Made by a program: the position numbers and the translations under genes. A stretch of 64,000 nucleotides of DNA from Blepharisma japonicum (lineage: Eukaryota; Ciliophora; Heterotrichea; Heterotrichida; Blepharismidae): assembly GCA_949751835.1 (NCBI GenBank), contig CATKHK010000032.1, forward strand, positions 248,001 to 312,000. The letters are read 5' to 3'. This document shows, piece after piece, positions 1-8,178 of this stretch (position 1 is the stretch's first letter; each line of letters starts with the position of its first letter). The notes beneath the pieces were generated by a model, which saw nothing but the letters and a program-made list of their open reading frames with translations, was not told the origin of the DNA and searched no databases.

Positions 1-56
1 TGTTTGCCAGCGCTGTTTACTCTTGCTTTGCCTTTAAAAAACCTATCAAACACCAT
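1..56 (-). CDS. N-terminal fragment of an unidentified protein, cut by the window edge
   Basis: An ATG at 56 on the minus strand opens a frame that runs off the left edge after 18 codons (MVFDRFFKGKARVNSAGK). The basic, Phe-rich start with a KGK motif is loosely like the N-terminus of small ESCRT-III proteins, but 18 residues are too few to assign a family. AT-rich DNA follows upstream of the ATG, as at other gene starts here. It is called only because it stays open to the edge. Confidence 0.3.
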   Translation of the reverse strand, partial: MVFDRFFKGKARVNSAGK

Positions 57-191
57 CTATGCTTTATAATTAAAATTTAGGGATGAAAAGGAATTAATGA
101 TATTTAATAAGAATACTTAAAAATAAATATTTTAAACCAATTCATTATTTCTGAATTTAGATCCAGGATTTAGCTTACTCCTCGTCGGTTT

Positions 192-551
192 ATGATGAAC
201 AACAAATTTTTTAAATATCCTATATCTTTTTATTTGATTATTTTGAATCATATCAATTGTGATATGTTTCATCAAGGTCTTGAGTTTAGATTTTTGACTA
301 GAGCTAACAAACTTTTATTATTTGGGAGAATAGATGAAAACAAGATCGCAGCCGAGTAGCAAGGCCGGCTCCGTCTATGTCGAAGGGTTGTGCATTTACG
401 AGAATTCGATTCAGAAGTTGAAATTGATGAAATACTGGATGAGATAACTTTATAATGAAGAGATTTGTGAAGTGCAAACTAGTAAGCAGGCAGGAGGACT
501 TATGGAAGAGAAAAAGAGCCCGAAAGGGTACCAGGCAGTGAGCTTTCTATA
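192..551 (+). other. Unassigned GC-richer island with overlapping open frames
   Basis: From about 340 to 545 the DNA is visibly GC-richer than the surrounding AT-rich sequence, which in this genome marks coding sequence or structured RNA. One frame opens at ATG 192, meets TAG at 357 and then stays open to TAA at 453-455 with a protein-like acidic end (EVEIDEILDEITL). A second frame (ATG 377, TAA ending at 551, TGA read as Trp) gives a very basic peptide containing KLVSRQEDLWKRKRA. A third short frame starts at 333. I could not choose among them, saw no 15-nt intron that joins them, and did not recognise SRP, RNase P or snRNA consensus elements. Confidence 0.3.
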
Positions 552-571
552 AGTTTAAACAATAACAATAA

Positions 572-829
572 TTATTTTTCGAATCCAATTTGAAGATATT
601 TACATAAAATTAAAGTATTTTTAGAATTAATTTTCTCACAAAAAAATTTTATTATATTTTGTTGCTTCAATAAAAATTTAGCAACATCAGATATTTCCTT
701 TTTGGGAAAAATTTTACCTCTAGGATCTTTGCTGTAAAAATTATTAGAGAAATGATATGAAATCTGAGTTTTGTAAGCTGCTAATAAAAATCAATTATAT
801 AGCCATAAAATACTGTGTGTTAGATATAT
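572..829 (-). other. Open frame without a start codon, downstream of the ferredoxin gene
   Basis: On the minus strand a frame bounded upstream by TAA stays open for about 85 codons to TAA at 574-572, with TGA read as Trp once. The translated segment has a protein-like composition, for example SKDPRGKIFPKKEISDVAKF, and ends in GFEK. It contains no ATG, and its first codons overlap the last codons of the ferredoxin gene in another frame. It may be a 3' exon with an unseen splice site, a decayed gene, or a chance opening. No family is recognised. Confidence 0.25.
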
Positions 830-1122
830 TTAATGACTCTATCCCTAAATTCTTCAGAAACCCTTACTTGGCATGAGCATCTCATATTCAAATCTTTCCC
901 TTTTTCCATTAGCAATTGCTCTTCATTTGGCTGTGGGAGGCCTCTCAAATCTTCAGGCAAATTAACTGTGCATGTTCCACATTCCAATTGGTAATTGCAA
1001 TTAGAAAAATCAGCTTTTGTTATTCCTTCTCTCTTAAGTACAGTTGCTAGAATACTACCTGGTCTTGCCATCGTTTCTATCATTCCAGAACCCACTTGTA
1101 TGAAAAACCTGATTTTGGACAT
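820..1122 (-). CDS. 2Fe-2S ferredoxin, adrenodoxin/mitochondrial type
   Basis: This 100-residue protein has the cluster-binding arrangement of vertebrate- and bacterial-type ferredoxins: Cys42-x5-Cys48-x2-Cys51 in CNYQLECGTC, and a later Cys in MRCSCQV near residue 82. Such proteins carry single electrons to cytochrome P450s or to Fe-S cluster assembly, usually in mitochondria. A beta-rich N-terminus (IRFFIQVGSGMIETM) and the loop before the cysteines fit the fold. No obvious targeting presequence precedes the domain, so location is open. The stop is TAA and no intron is needed. It lies 30 bp downstream of the PDI-like gene on the same strand. Confidence 0.8.
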   Translation of the reverse strand: MSKIRFFIQVGSGMIETMARPGSILATVLKREGITKADFSNCNYQLECGTCTVNLPEDLRGLPQPNEEQLLMEKGKDLNMRCSCQVRVSEEFRDRVIKYI

Positions 1123-1152
1123 GATATTTATTTAATTGAAATTATTATTATT

Positions 1153-2652
1153 CTAGAGATCCTCTTTTTTAGGAGTAAACTCATCTTCAATAAACTTGAT
1201 AAGTTTTTCCTTTGTTATTTCTGCCTCCACAAACCTGTTTGGAACCCGCTTATTTTCTTTGTGTACAATAAAAATATTAGGAAGATGTGGCTTATTGTAC
1301 TCTCCTTTCAGCTCATTGAGATCTGCATCAATTTTTAAGAATTCAAGGTTATGGTCATCTTTATAGTGAAAAGCTACATCTTCTAATATTTGCAAAGTAG
1401 GCTGACTGAGTCTATCATGCTTGGAGTAAGTAAAAATAATCTGGTTAATTTCAGTATTCACAACTTTATCTTCAAACTCGTTTGCAATTAGGATTTTTAT
1501 TCCGTTTTCACTCTTTACATCTGTAGTTTCACTTTTCACATAGGGAATAAGTGAGTTTGTTTCTAGCCCTTTAATATAAGCATCCACATTTAATTTCAAG
1601 AATTTTCCATTGTCGTTAAATATTTCATACTCTCTCAAAACAAATCTATTATCTCTCATAACAGTTAGGATAATAGCCTTGTCTTTATCTAAGTCAATAG
1701 GTTCTAATCCTTTATTAAATTCTTTTTTATCTGCCAGTACAAATAAAAATCTTCTGTCCTTGAAATTTGCATTGTAATAAGGATTGGCTGACTCATGAAA
1801 ATCCATAAGATTTTGTTTTATTACCTCTGGCTGAGTAGGGTCTAGATTGAACAAAAACATCACAAATGGAGCTTGGGATTGGCTAAAGCTGGCTTTTGTT
1901 TCTTTTGTCAAATATGAAATATGAGGATGATAGTTGAGTTTTACCCATTCTTCAATAGTAGTAGAATTTTCAAGTTTATGGTTAGCAATAGCTGCGTTGT
2001 CCTTAGGACCAATCAAAAACTGAGGACGAAGAATCAAAATCCCTTCTTCACTTATATCAAATTTAGCAAACCATTCCCCTTTATCTTTAACAACAGCAAA
2101 AGGATATAGATGGACTAAATTTTTTGCAGTTTCTCTGAAGACTTCATATTTCGAGCCACTAAATTCTTGGAAAACTCCTAGCACGAGCCCATGGAGTCCA
2201 TTTTCTGTCATATATTTATCAAATGCATCAGTATCTGCAAATTCTCTCAATTTCAATGTTTTTTCTTTAAATGATGCTATAAAGGCTTCTTTTCTTCTAT
2301 CTCCAGCATAATGATAAAATTCATCAATTTCAGCTGGGAAGTACACAATAGCTGGGTACCCTCCAACTTCATATTTCTTAATATATTCAGCGTTTTTAGG
2401 GTTTGTCGCATCAATTTTTGCAAGTTTTAATGGAAGTTTTTGTTTTGCAAGCTCTTTTGCAGCGTGGAAGTAGGCTGATGAAAATCTTGTGTATTCTTGG
2501 CTGAATGGGACATAAAAACAAATAACTCTAAGCTCGCCATGGAATTCCTTTTGAAAATCTTCTATTGATGGCCCTATGAGCTCATATAATTCTCCTTCTT
2601 TTATGTAAGCAAAGGCAGGAATCAAGCTTAATAAAAATAGCAAAGCCGCCAT
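1153..2652 (-). CDS. PDI-like ER protein lacking CxxC motifs
   Basis: A 499-residue secretory protein. Residues 1-15 (MAALLFLLSLIPAFA) form a signal peptide and the C-terminus KKEDL resembles a KDEL-type ER retrieval signal. The N-terminal domain has a thioredoxin fold: beta strand LRVICFYVP, a conserved KLAKIDATNPKNAEYIKKY stretch and the cis-proline loop GGYPAIVYF near residue 99. Another thioredoxin-like domain lies near 400-490. Overall length fits the a-b-b'-a' PDI plan. Both active-site positions lack cysteines (FSQEY after VP; KHDRLSQ in the C-terminal domain), so it should not catalyse disulfide exchange. A chaperone, scaffold or calsequestrin-like role is inferred. Confidence 0.78.
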   Translation of the reverse strand: MAALLFLLSLIPAFAYIKEGELYELIGPSIEDFQKEFHGELRVICFYVPFSQEYTRFSSAYFHAAKELAKQKLPLKLAKIDATNPKNAEYIKKYEVGGYPAIVYFPAEIDEFYHYAGDRRKEAFIASFKEKTLKLREFADTDAFDKYMTENGLHGLVLGVFQEFSGSKYEVFRETAKNLVHLYPFAVVKDKGEWFAKFDISEEGILILRPQFLIGPKDNAAIANHKLENSTTIEEWVKLNYHPHISYLTKETKASFSQSQAPFVMFLFNLDPTQPEVIKQNLMDFHESANPYYNANFKDRRFLFVLADKKEFNKGLEPIDLDKDKAIILTVMRDNRFVLREYEIFNDNGKFLKLNVDAYIKGLETNSLIPYVKSETTDVKSENGIKILIANEFEDKVVNTEINQIIFTYSKHDRLSQPTLQILEDVAFHYKDDHNLEFLKIDADLNELKGEYNKPHLPNIFIVHKENKRVPNRFVEAEITKEKLIKFIEDEFTPKKEDL

Positions 2653-2715
2653 TTATATATTACGTGTAATGCAGTAAATAATTCAAAAATTTTTGTTTAG
2701 GTAAAATCCATAAAA

Positions 2716-3480
2716 ATGGGATGCGCTGCAGCTATTCCTATGAAAATTACAATTAACCCGAATCTGAATAGGACCTCAATTTCGCCAGTTGATAATCTGT
2801 ATTCATTAGTTGAAGAAGTAATACAAGGAGTTAACAAAATAAATGCTGGTCTTTCTGTAGCTATTGATAAATTTGAAACTGTAACAGGGCTACATAACCC
2901 TAGAAGAGGTTTAGCTTGTGGGGTTCTTGCATTGTTAGGGTGCATTGCTGCATACTTAGACGGCAATTTATTGAAAGTAAATTTTCATATTTTGGATTGC
3001 ACTCCTGGAATTAGCATGGATTTCTCAAAACTCCCTGAAAATCTATCAAATGATTTTATGCTGTGGGTAATGGTAACTAAAGAAATAGAATCAGCAGTAG
3101 AAGACTATGAATGCTTAGCAGTCAAATTTAAATCAATTATTGAATCATATCAAGACGTTGCTCAATCGTTACAGACAGAAAAAAGCAATTTTCAAAGCCA
3201 AGAGTTTTTAAAGCTGAAAGGAATTGCAAAGGAAAATAAAATTAAATTAAAAGAAAGTGCAGAGTTTTATGGAGAAGTTTTAGGAAAAATTAAAAATTAT
3301 ATGAGTGAGCTTGAAGGGATACAGCATGGGCTGCAGACACAAGAGTTAGTGGTAGAAATTTTAAGGATTGGGCAGCATGCGAAAAATAGAGAAATTGAGA
3401 ATCCAGTTATATTGATGGAAAAAATAGGAGATTATATAGAAGATGTTTCAAATAGGTATATGTGTTTAACAATTAAATAA
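2716..3480 (+). CDS. Unknown protein with N-terminal acylation signal and coiled coil
   Basis: A 254-residue protein of no recognised family. It begins MGCAAAIP, and Gly2-Cys3 fits dual myristoylation and palmitoylation, which would place it on membranes. A short hydrophobic stretch (GVLALLGCIAAYLDG) lies near residue 77. The second half, about 125-235, is rich in Lys, Glu and Leu and looks helical or coiled coil. Translation ends at TAA with no in-frame TGA and no intron. It is divergent from the PDI-like gene, with only 63 bp between the two start codons, so the promoters must be very compact. Confidence 0.65.
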   Translation: MGCAAAIPMKITINPNLNRTSISPVDNLYSLVEEVIQGVNKINAGLSVAIDKFETVTGLHNPRRGLACGVLALLGCIAAYLDGNLLKVNFHILDCTPGISMDFSKLPENLSNDFMLWVMVTKEIESAVEDYECLAVKFKSIIESYQDVAQSLQTEKSNFQSQEFLKLKGIAKENKIKLKESAEFYGEVLGKIKNYMSELEGIQHGLQTQELVVEILRIGQHAKNREIENPVILMEKIGDYIEDVSNRYMCLTIK

Positions 3481-3612
3481 TTTAACATTTTTAAGAGCTA
3501 TATAGTGTTGGTATATGATATACTGGCCCATATTTTATCGATAATAAGGAGAAACATTAAAAAGCTTCCATATTGAGAATTTAAAAGATAATTTAATTTA
3601 TTAAGATTCTTG

Positions 3613-4188
3613 ATGACATCGATACCTGATTGAATCATGGACAAGCTCAAAACTAGCACTCCTAGAAAAATTTCAATAGCAAAAAAACACAACAAGCTTT
3701 TCAAAAGGTAAAATTCAATAAGTTTTCAAGAGCATCCTCTTTCCTATTTAAAAAGCAGCAGAAATAGCTTATCTCCTGAACATAAAAATTCTAATGCAAA
3801 TTATTATCAAAATTCGATTTTTATCCCAGTAAATCAAGAAACACCAAGAAAAAGTGTAATTATTCACAAATATAAGCCATCTATACAAAGAATATTAAAT
3901 GCAACGAGTAAACTAGAAATAATAACCCATAAAAACATCGAAAATGAGGATTTTAAAGATGATATAAAATCAAGAATATCTTTAAAAGACAAACTGCACC
4001 ATTTAAATAAAAGTGAATTAAGAATAATTGGAGAAAAAGCTGGGGTATCGCTGCCAAAAATATATCAATTTCACAAAAATCCGGGGAAGATCAAAAGGAA
4101 AAATGTAAACGATCAGTCTACAGTGTTTTGTGATCATAAATTTGAAGAGGCAGAAACAGATTTTCGCATGCTGAGTGATATAGATTAG
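3613..4188 (+). CDS. Unknown basic protein with possible HTH segment, one intron
   Basis: Removing a 15-nt intron at 3708-3722 (GTAAAATTCAATAAG) joins two open stretches into a 186-residue protein, MTSIPDWIM to DFRMLSDID, ending at TAG. Codon 7 is TGA, read as Trp. The N-terminus is rich in Lys, Ser and Thr. Near the C-terminus ELRIIGEKAGVSLPKIYQF resembles a helix-turn-helix and is followed by a basic tail (GKIKRKN). A DNA- or RNA-binding role is only a guess. The first in-frame ATG after an upstream TAA is at 3613; a second at 3637 is also possible. Confidence 0.6.
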
Positions 4189-4313
4189 AATAAAGACTGA
4201 AGAAAAGGCTCAGGGATGTTGAAATAACCATAAATAATTTTATTTATTGGATTATAAATTTATTGCACAAGAATAATAAATAGCTAGCCATACTTAGTAA
4301 TAAATATTTCTTT

Positions 4314-4694
4314 ATGGTAAAGAAAAGGTTCATTGCTTTTATTGGAAACTTACCATTTGATTTAGCTGAAAATGATCTCAAAGAGTTTTTTAGCCCTATT
4401 GAAGATGTTCAAATTAGAATGAGACATAATAAGGAAGGAAAATTCAGAGGATTTGCTTTTGCTGAGTGTACGAATAATGATCAATTCCAAAAATTATTAA
4501 GAATGCACCATTTGGAGTTGAAGGGTCGCAAAGTTAACATTGAAATGAGTGCTGGAGGTGGTGGAAAATCGGAGGCAAGGAAACAAAAAATAAAAAAAGT
4601 AAATGAAAAAATCACGAAATTCAGAAAAACAATATTTAAAGGGTCAGCTGAACACAAGAAAAAGAAAGAAACAACAGAAAATTCAAATGAATAG
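4314..4694 (+). CDS. Small single-RRM protein, Nop6-like
   Basis: A 126-residue protein made mostly of one RNA recognition motif. RNP2 is FIGNLPF near residues 9-15 and RNP1 is KFRGFAFAE near 43-51. The domain is followed by SAGGGGKSEARKQKIKKVNEK and a strongly basic tail. RRM followed by a Gly-rich turn and a Lys-rich helix is, as I recall, typical of Nop6-like nucleolar proteins of small-subunit ribosome assembly; that link is from memory. The fold call is firm, the role is inferred. No intron; stop TAG. Confidence 0.78.
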   Translation: MVKKRFIAFIGNLPFDLAENDLKEFFSPIEDVQIRMRHNKEGKFRGFAFAECTNNDQFQKLLRMHHLELKGRKVNIEMSAGGGGKSEARKQKIKKVNEKITKFRKTIFKGSAEHKKKKETTENSNE

Positions 4695-4905
4695 AATAAT
4701 AATCTAACGAAAAGTTTTGATTTAAAACCATTTAAATAATCCCAGAAACTATCATCCCACTATATTTATTTATCCCAAGCATTTTAATAGTCAAGTTTCT
4801 TCAAAAATATGTCTAGACTAATTAATTACTGCTCATTTTACTTGTCCTTCTTTTCTTTTACTTTTCATCTCAAAAAATCACATACAATTAGTTCTTAATA
4901 GAAAT

Positions 4906-5598
4906 ATGGATAACAGAGAAGAAGGAGGACCATGCTCAAGTTGCTGCACTGTTGTATTAATCGCAGGAATCAGTGTAGCGCTTGTTCGTTGGGACATCGA
5001 TACTTATCAACAATGGAAAACAGCCGAAGAATTAACCTCTCACGATTACTATGGCCTTATATGGTCTTTAGGGATGTGCTTAACTATCAGTCTAGTCTGG
5101 TTTTCCTTGCCTCTCTTAGTAGTCACTTTAGCTTGCAGATTAATCAAAGTTGCTCAGTGTATAGGAATTTTTCTATTAGTTTGTGGAGGACCTAATTTAT
5201 TGCTATGAAATATTTTGGGCTGCATCATAGGATCTTTTGAATTCAAAGATTTTTGTATCAGCAAAAATGACTGCGATACAGATTTCATGGTAATTGTAAT
5301 GAGATCAATTACTTGGGGATTTTTATATATAATCAGCTTTATTTGTTCATATGGGCTTTGAAAAATTATTCTGGATTCTATTAAAGGGTTAAGGCTTAAA
5401 AGCAAAGTTAAAAATTGGAGAACAGCAAGTAGGGCTGGAGAAAAACTACTAGATCATACATGCTCTATTTGTTTAGATCATTTTGGAGTTAATGAAAAAA
5501 TTAGAGAACTAACTTGTAAGCATACTTTTCATATGGAATGCGTCGATATATGGATGCAAGAACATGAAACTTGCCCAATATGTCGCCAGGCTTATTAA
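4906..5598 (+). CDS. Membrane RING-H2 finger protein, probable E3 ubiquitin ligase
   Basis: Reading two TGA codons as Trp gives a continuous 230-residue protein ending at TAA 5596-5598. The N-terminal two thirds contain several hydrophobic segments (TVVLIAGISVALV; LTISLVWFSLPLLVVTLAC; a third around FLYIISFICSYGLW). The C-terminus is a RING-H2 domain: CSICLDHF, then CKHTFHMEC, then CPICRQAY, giving a C3H2C3 zinc ligand set. Membrane-anchored RING-H2 proteins typically transfer ubiquitin from an E2 to membrane or organelle substrates. Without the Trp reading the RING would be cut from the membrane part. Confidence 0.85.
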
Positions 5599-5626
5599 TG
5601 TTTAATTGGTTGAATTAAAAATTTAA

Positions 5627-7198
5627 ATGGAAAAACTCAGAGAAAGCGTTTATTTTAGGAGAACGGATTTAGTAGATGAATGCTATAAATATGATAAAGG
5701 AGGCACTGGAAATGTGACTCGAGAACAATTCACACAAGCTTTAAAACTATCAAGGCTAAAATTCACAGAAAAAGAAATCCAAGAAATCGCCCTTCTTGCG
5801 CCCAAAGATCCTGCCGGGAAAATCAAGTACCGAGATTTCCAGAAAACAATGCAAAGTCAACAAAATAATAGAAACCCAGAAATTTATAGTGAAGAAAGCT
5901 ATCCTGATAAAGTAAAAGTTGCCCATGCACTAAAAGATCAAATTGAATTAGTAACTGAGCCTGAAGTAAGCGAAGCTATGTTTGTTAGCTTTATTCGAAG
6001 AACTTGAATAAGAATTGAACCACTCAGATTGAGAGAAATCTGGTCACAAATCCCACATAGAACCTCTGAGCTAAAAAAATGGGTCGCGAGGTATGTTCTT
6101 AATGATATGCCAGATGCCGTTTTACCACCTGATAACTCGACAAATATTGCAAATTTACCAATTATTTTGACAAAATTAAGAAATATTGCGACTTTGTATG
6201 GGGTTGATATAGTAATGCAGTCTGTTAAGGCTAAGCCTGTGCTGTTTAGAGAAGATTTGTGAGAAATTGTAAGGAAATTTAAATTAGGAGCGACAAATGA
6301 AGAATTTGATAAATTTCGAGAGTGGGCAATCCAGCAAGGACTTATGAAACTTTATGATATTGAGCTTGGAATGGACTCTACAGGTCTTGCTGAGTATTTT
6401 AGCGATATTGAGGTACTATCAACACAAGAAGATCTCCAAGGGGATTCTCCAGCATTAACCCAGATACTAAAAAAAGCAGTGGGAGAAATGATAACTGAAA
6501 GATTGCTTAATGTAAAGCAAGCATTAGAAGCTAATGGCGATAACCATTATATTGAAGAAATTAGGCTACGAGAAGTATTAGCATATTCTTTACCTCAGCT
6601 TTCTAATGAAAACATAAGCCTGATCGTAAATTCTTTAAAATATACTATTCTCCCAAGCTATGAAAACCCATTCAGAAGAATTTATATACCAGAGCTCATG
6701 AGCTTAATAAATGGCTCAGACTATGAATTATCATTTAAGAAAAAAGAAGAAACAAAAATTGATATAGAAGAGCAAAAGCCAATAGATTTTGGAGAATTCG
6801 TTGTTAAGCCAAAAGATTGAAATTGAGAAGTAGGGGTTTTAAGAAAAATTTATTGCAGGTATAGAGAACTTTTAGCGAATTTAAGGATTGCTGATTGAGA
6901 AAAAAAAGGATTTTTAACTCTTGAACAATTTCATTGGGCACTTAAAGTTAGCATGGATTGGCTTGCAGACGAAGAAATTTTCTTTTTAGTTGGGTATGCA
7001 ATAAGAGAAGCTGGATGTTTAGATGAAAAAAGAACAGGCGATGCTAGGAGAGATTTATTTGAATATCAAACTACGTCAGTAACTATTAGCAGAGCAATGT
7101 TTCCTGAAGGAGAACAATATAATATTTCGTATCTGTATTTTATGGTATCGATAGAAAGATTAATGAAAATGAATGAATTAAATTCTGAGCAGTCTTAA
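5627..7198 (+). CDS. Degenerate EF-hand protein
   Basis: Five in-frame TGA codons read as Trp (the first at 6005-6007, then at 6260-6262, 6818-6820, 6824-6826 and one near 6896) join four open stretches into one 523-residue protein. The N-terminus has a calmodulin-like helix-loop-helix (DECYKYDKGGTGNVTREQF), but the loop lacks several calcium ligands. A second EF-like unit (LAPKDPAGKIKYRDFQ) is also degenerate. Later repeats (WEKKGFLTLEQFHWALK) look related. Many ciliary and axonemal proteins have this layout, but no specific family is recognised. The gene starts 28 bp after the RING gene's stop. Confidence 0.7.
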
Positions 7199-7360
7199 AG
7201 GAAAAATTTTTTAATTTTAATCATATTTAAATTAAATTCTATAGTAATATATAAATAAAAAAATGGAACTTCACATTTAGAGTGAGTGAATAAATTGCTA
7301 CTAAAATAGGTAGAAATGGAAAAGAGATTGGAAAATTCTACTGGGCACTTTACTATAGCC

Positions 7361-7376
7361 AAGCCTAATGAGGCTT
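7361..7376. terminator. Short hairpin between convergent genes
   Basis: AAGCCT-AATG-AGGCTT forms a perfect 6-bp stem with a 4-nt loop. It lies in the 258-bp gap between the 3' end of the plus-strand EF-hand gene and that of the minus-strand Myb gene. It could mark 3' ends on either strand. Function is unproven, and the rest of this gap shows nothing else. Confidence 0.25.
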
Positions 7377-7456
7377 TCCGACCCCATTATTCATGGCCTT
7401 TTATAAAATATCAAATTCATACCAATTTCTCAAATCATAATGGAATATTCACATTA

Positions 7457-8107
7457 TTAATAATCAGTGATAATTTCATCTTCAATGTCCAGGTAATTTC
7501 CACAGTCCGAACTGCTATCAATCCTCTCAAAGCTGATTTCTCCTTCCACTTCTACATTATTCACTTCATTATTCCCATTTCCTTGCATTTCCGCATTTTC
7601 TTCAAACTCTGCCTCAATTCCAATTTCTTTATCACATGTCCTTGTTTTTTTCGAAATACTTTTCCATCTATTTTTAACACTATTTTCATTCCTTCCTGGC
7701 AGATCTTTAGCAATTAGGCTTCATTTATTTCCTACTTCTTGTTGTCTGATGATAATAAAGCTGTCTTCTTCTGGTGTCCAGCCACCTTTTTTCAAGGATG
7801 GGTCTAAGTGGTTATACCACCGTTCTCTGCATTGTTTTCCATTACGCACTTGGCTGTTAGCATAAAAACGATCATTTAGCTCCTTAGCGATCTGTGCTCA
7901 CTTTTTGCTGCACTTCGTAGGCAGGAGACTAATCAGAGCTTGGTCTTCATTTTCACTCCAGGGATACCTAATTTGATGAACATTCTTGGAAGCAGGCTTA
8001 AAAAGCGGGTAAAACTTATGCTTAGCCTCATTGATTTTGCAAGGGATCATTCAAACTCCATTCCCAATTTCATAAGGATCTGTAGGGTACTGACTGCAAT
8101 CTTCCAT
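7457..8107 (-). CDS. R2R3 Myb-type transcription factor
   Basis: A 216-residue protein visible only when three TGA codons are read as Trp; two of them fall on conserved Myb tryptophans (KKWAQIAKEL and NKWSLIAKDL). Repeat 2 runs from YPWSENEDQALISLL to QCRERWYNHLDP and repeat 3 from GWTPEEDSFI to NSVKNRWKSI, spanning roughly residues 44-155. The linker and the HLDP motif are typical of c-Myb-like factors that bind AACNG-type DNA in the nucleus. The C-terminal 55 residues are acidic and could be an activation region. The gene is convergent with the EF-hand gene. No intron; stop TAA. Confidence 0.88.
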
Positions 8108-8178
8108 ATATTTCCCCCTGTGCGTCTGATTTATTACTATGTCTGAATATTTAAATTAAGTCTTATATAGATTTAAAA

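Noticed and set aside
340-545. SRP RNA, RNase P RNA or a spliceosomal snRNA in the GC-richer island
   Set aside because: None of the conserved core elements I know for these RNAs could be found.
5627-7198. Pseudogene reading of genes broken by TGA
   Set aside because: Only TGA breaks them, in many genes at conserved Trp positions, with the frame kept; decay would also give frameshifts, TAA and TAG.
7316-7717. 133-codon plus-strand open frame
   Set aside because: It overlaps the minus-strand Myb gene, which has conserved repeats; the plus frame has no recognisable features.
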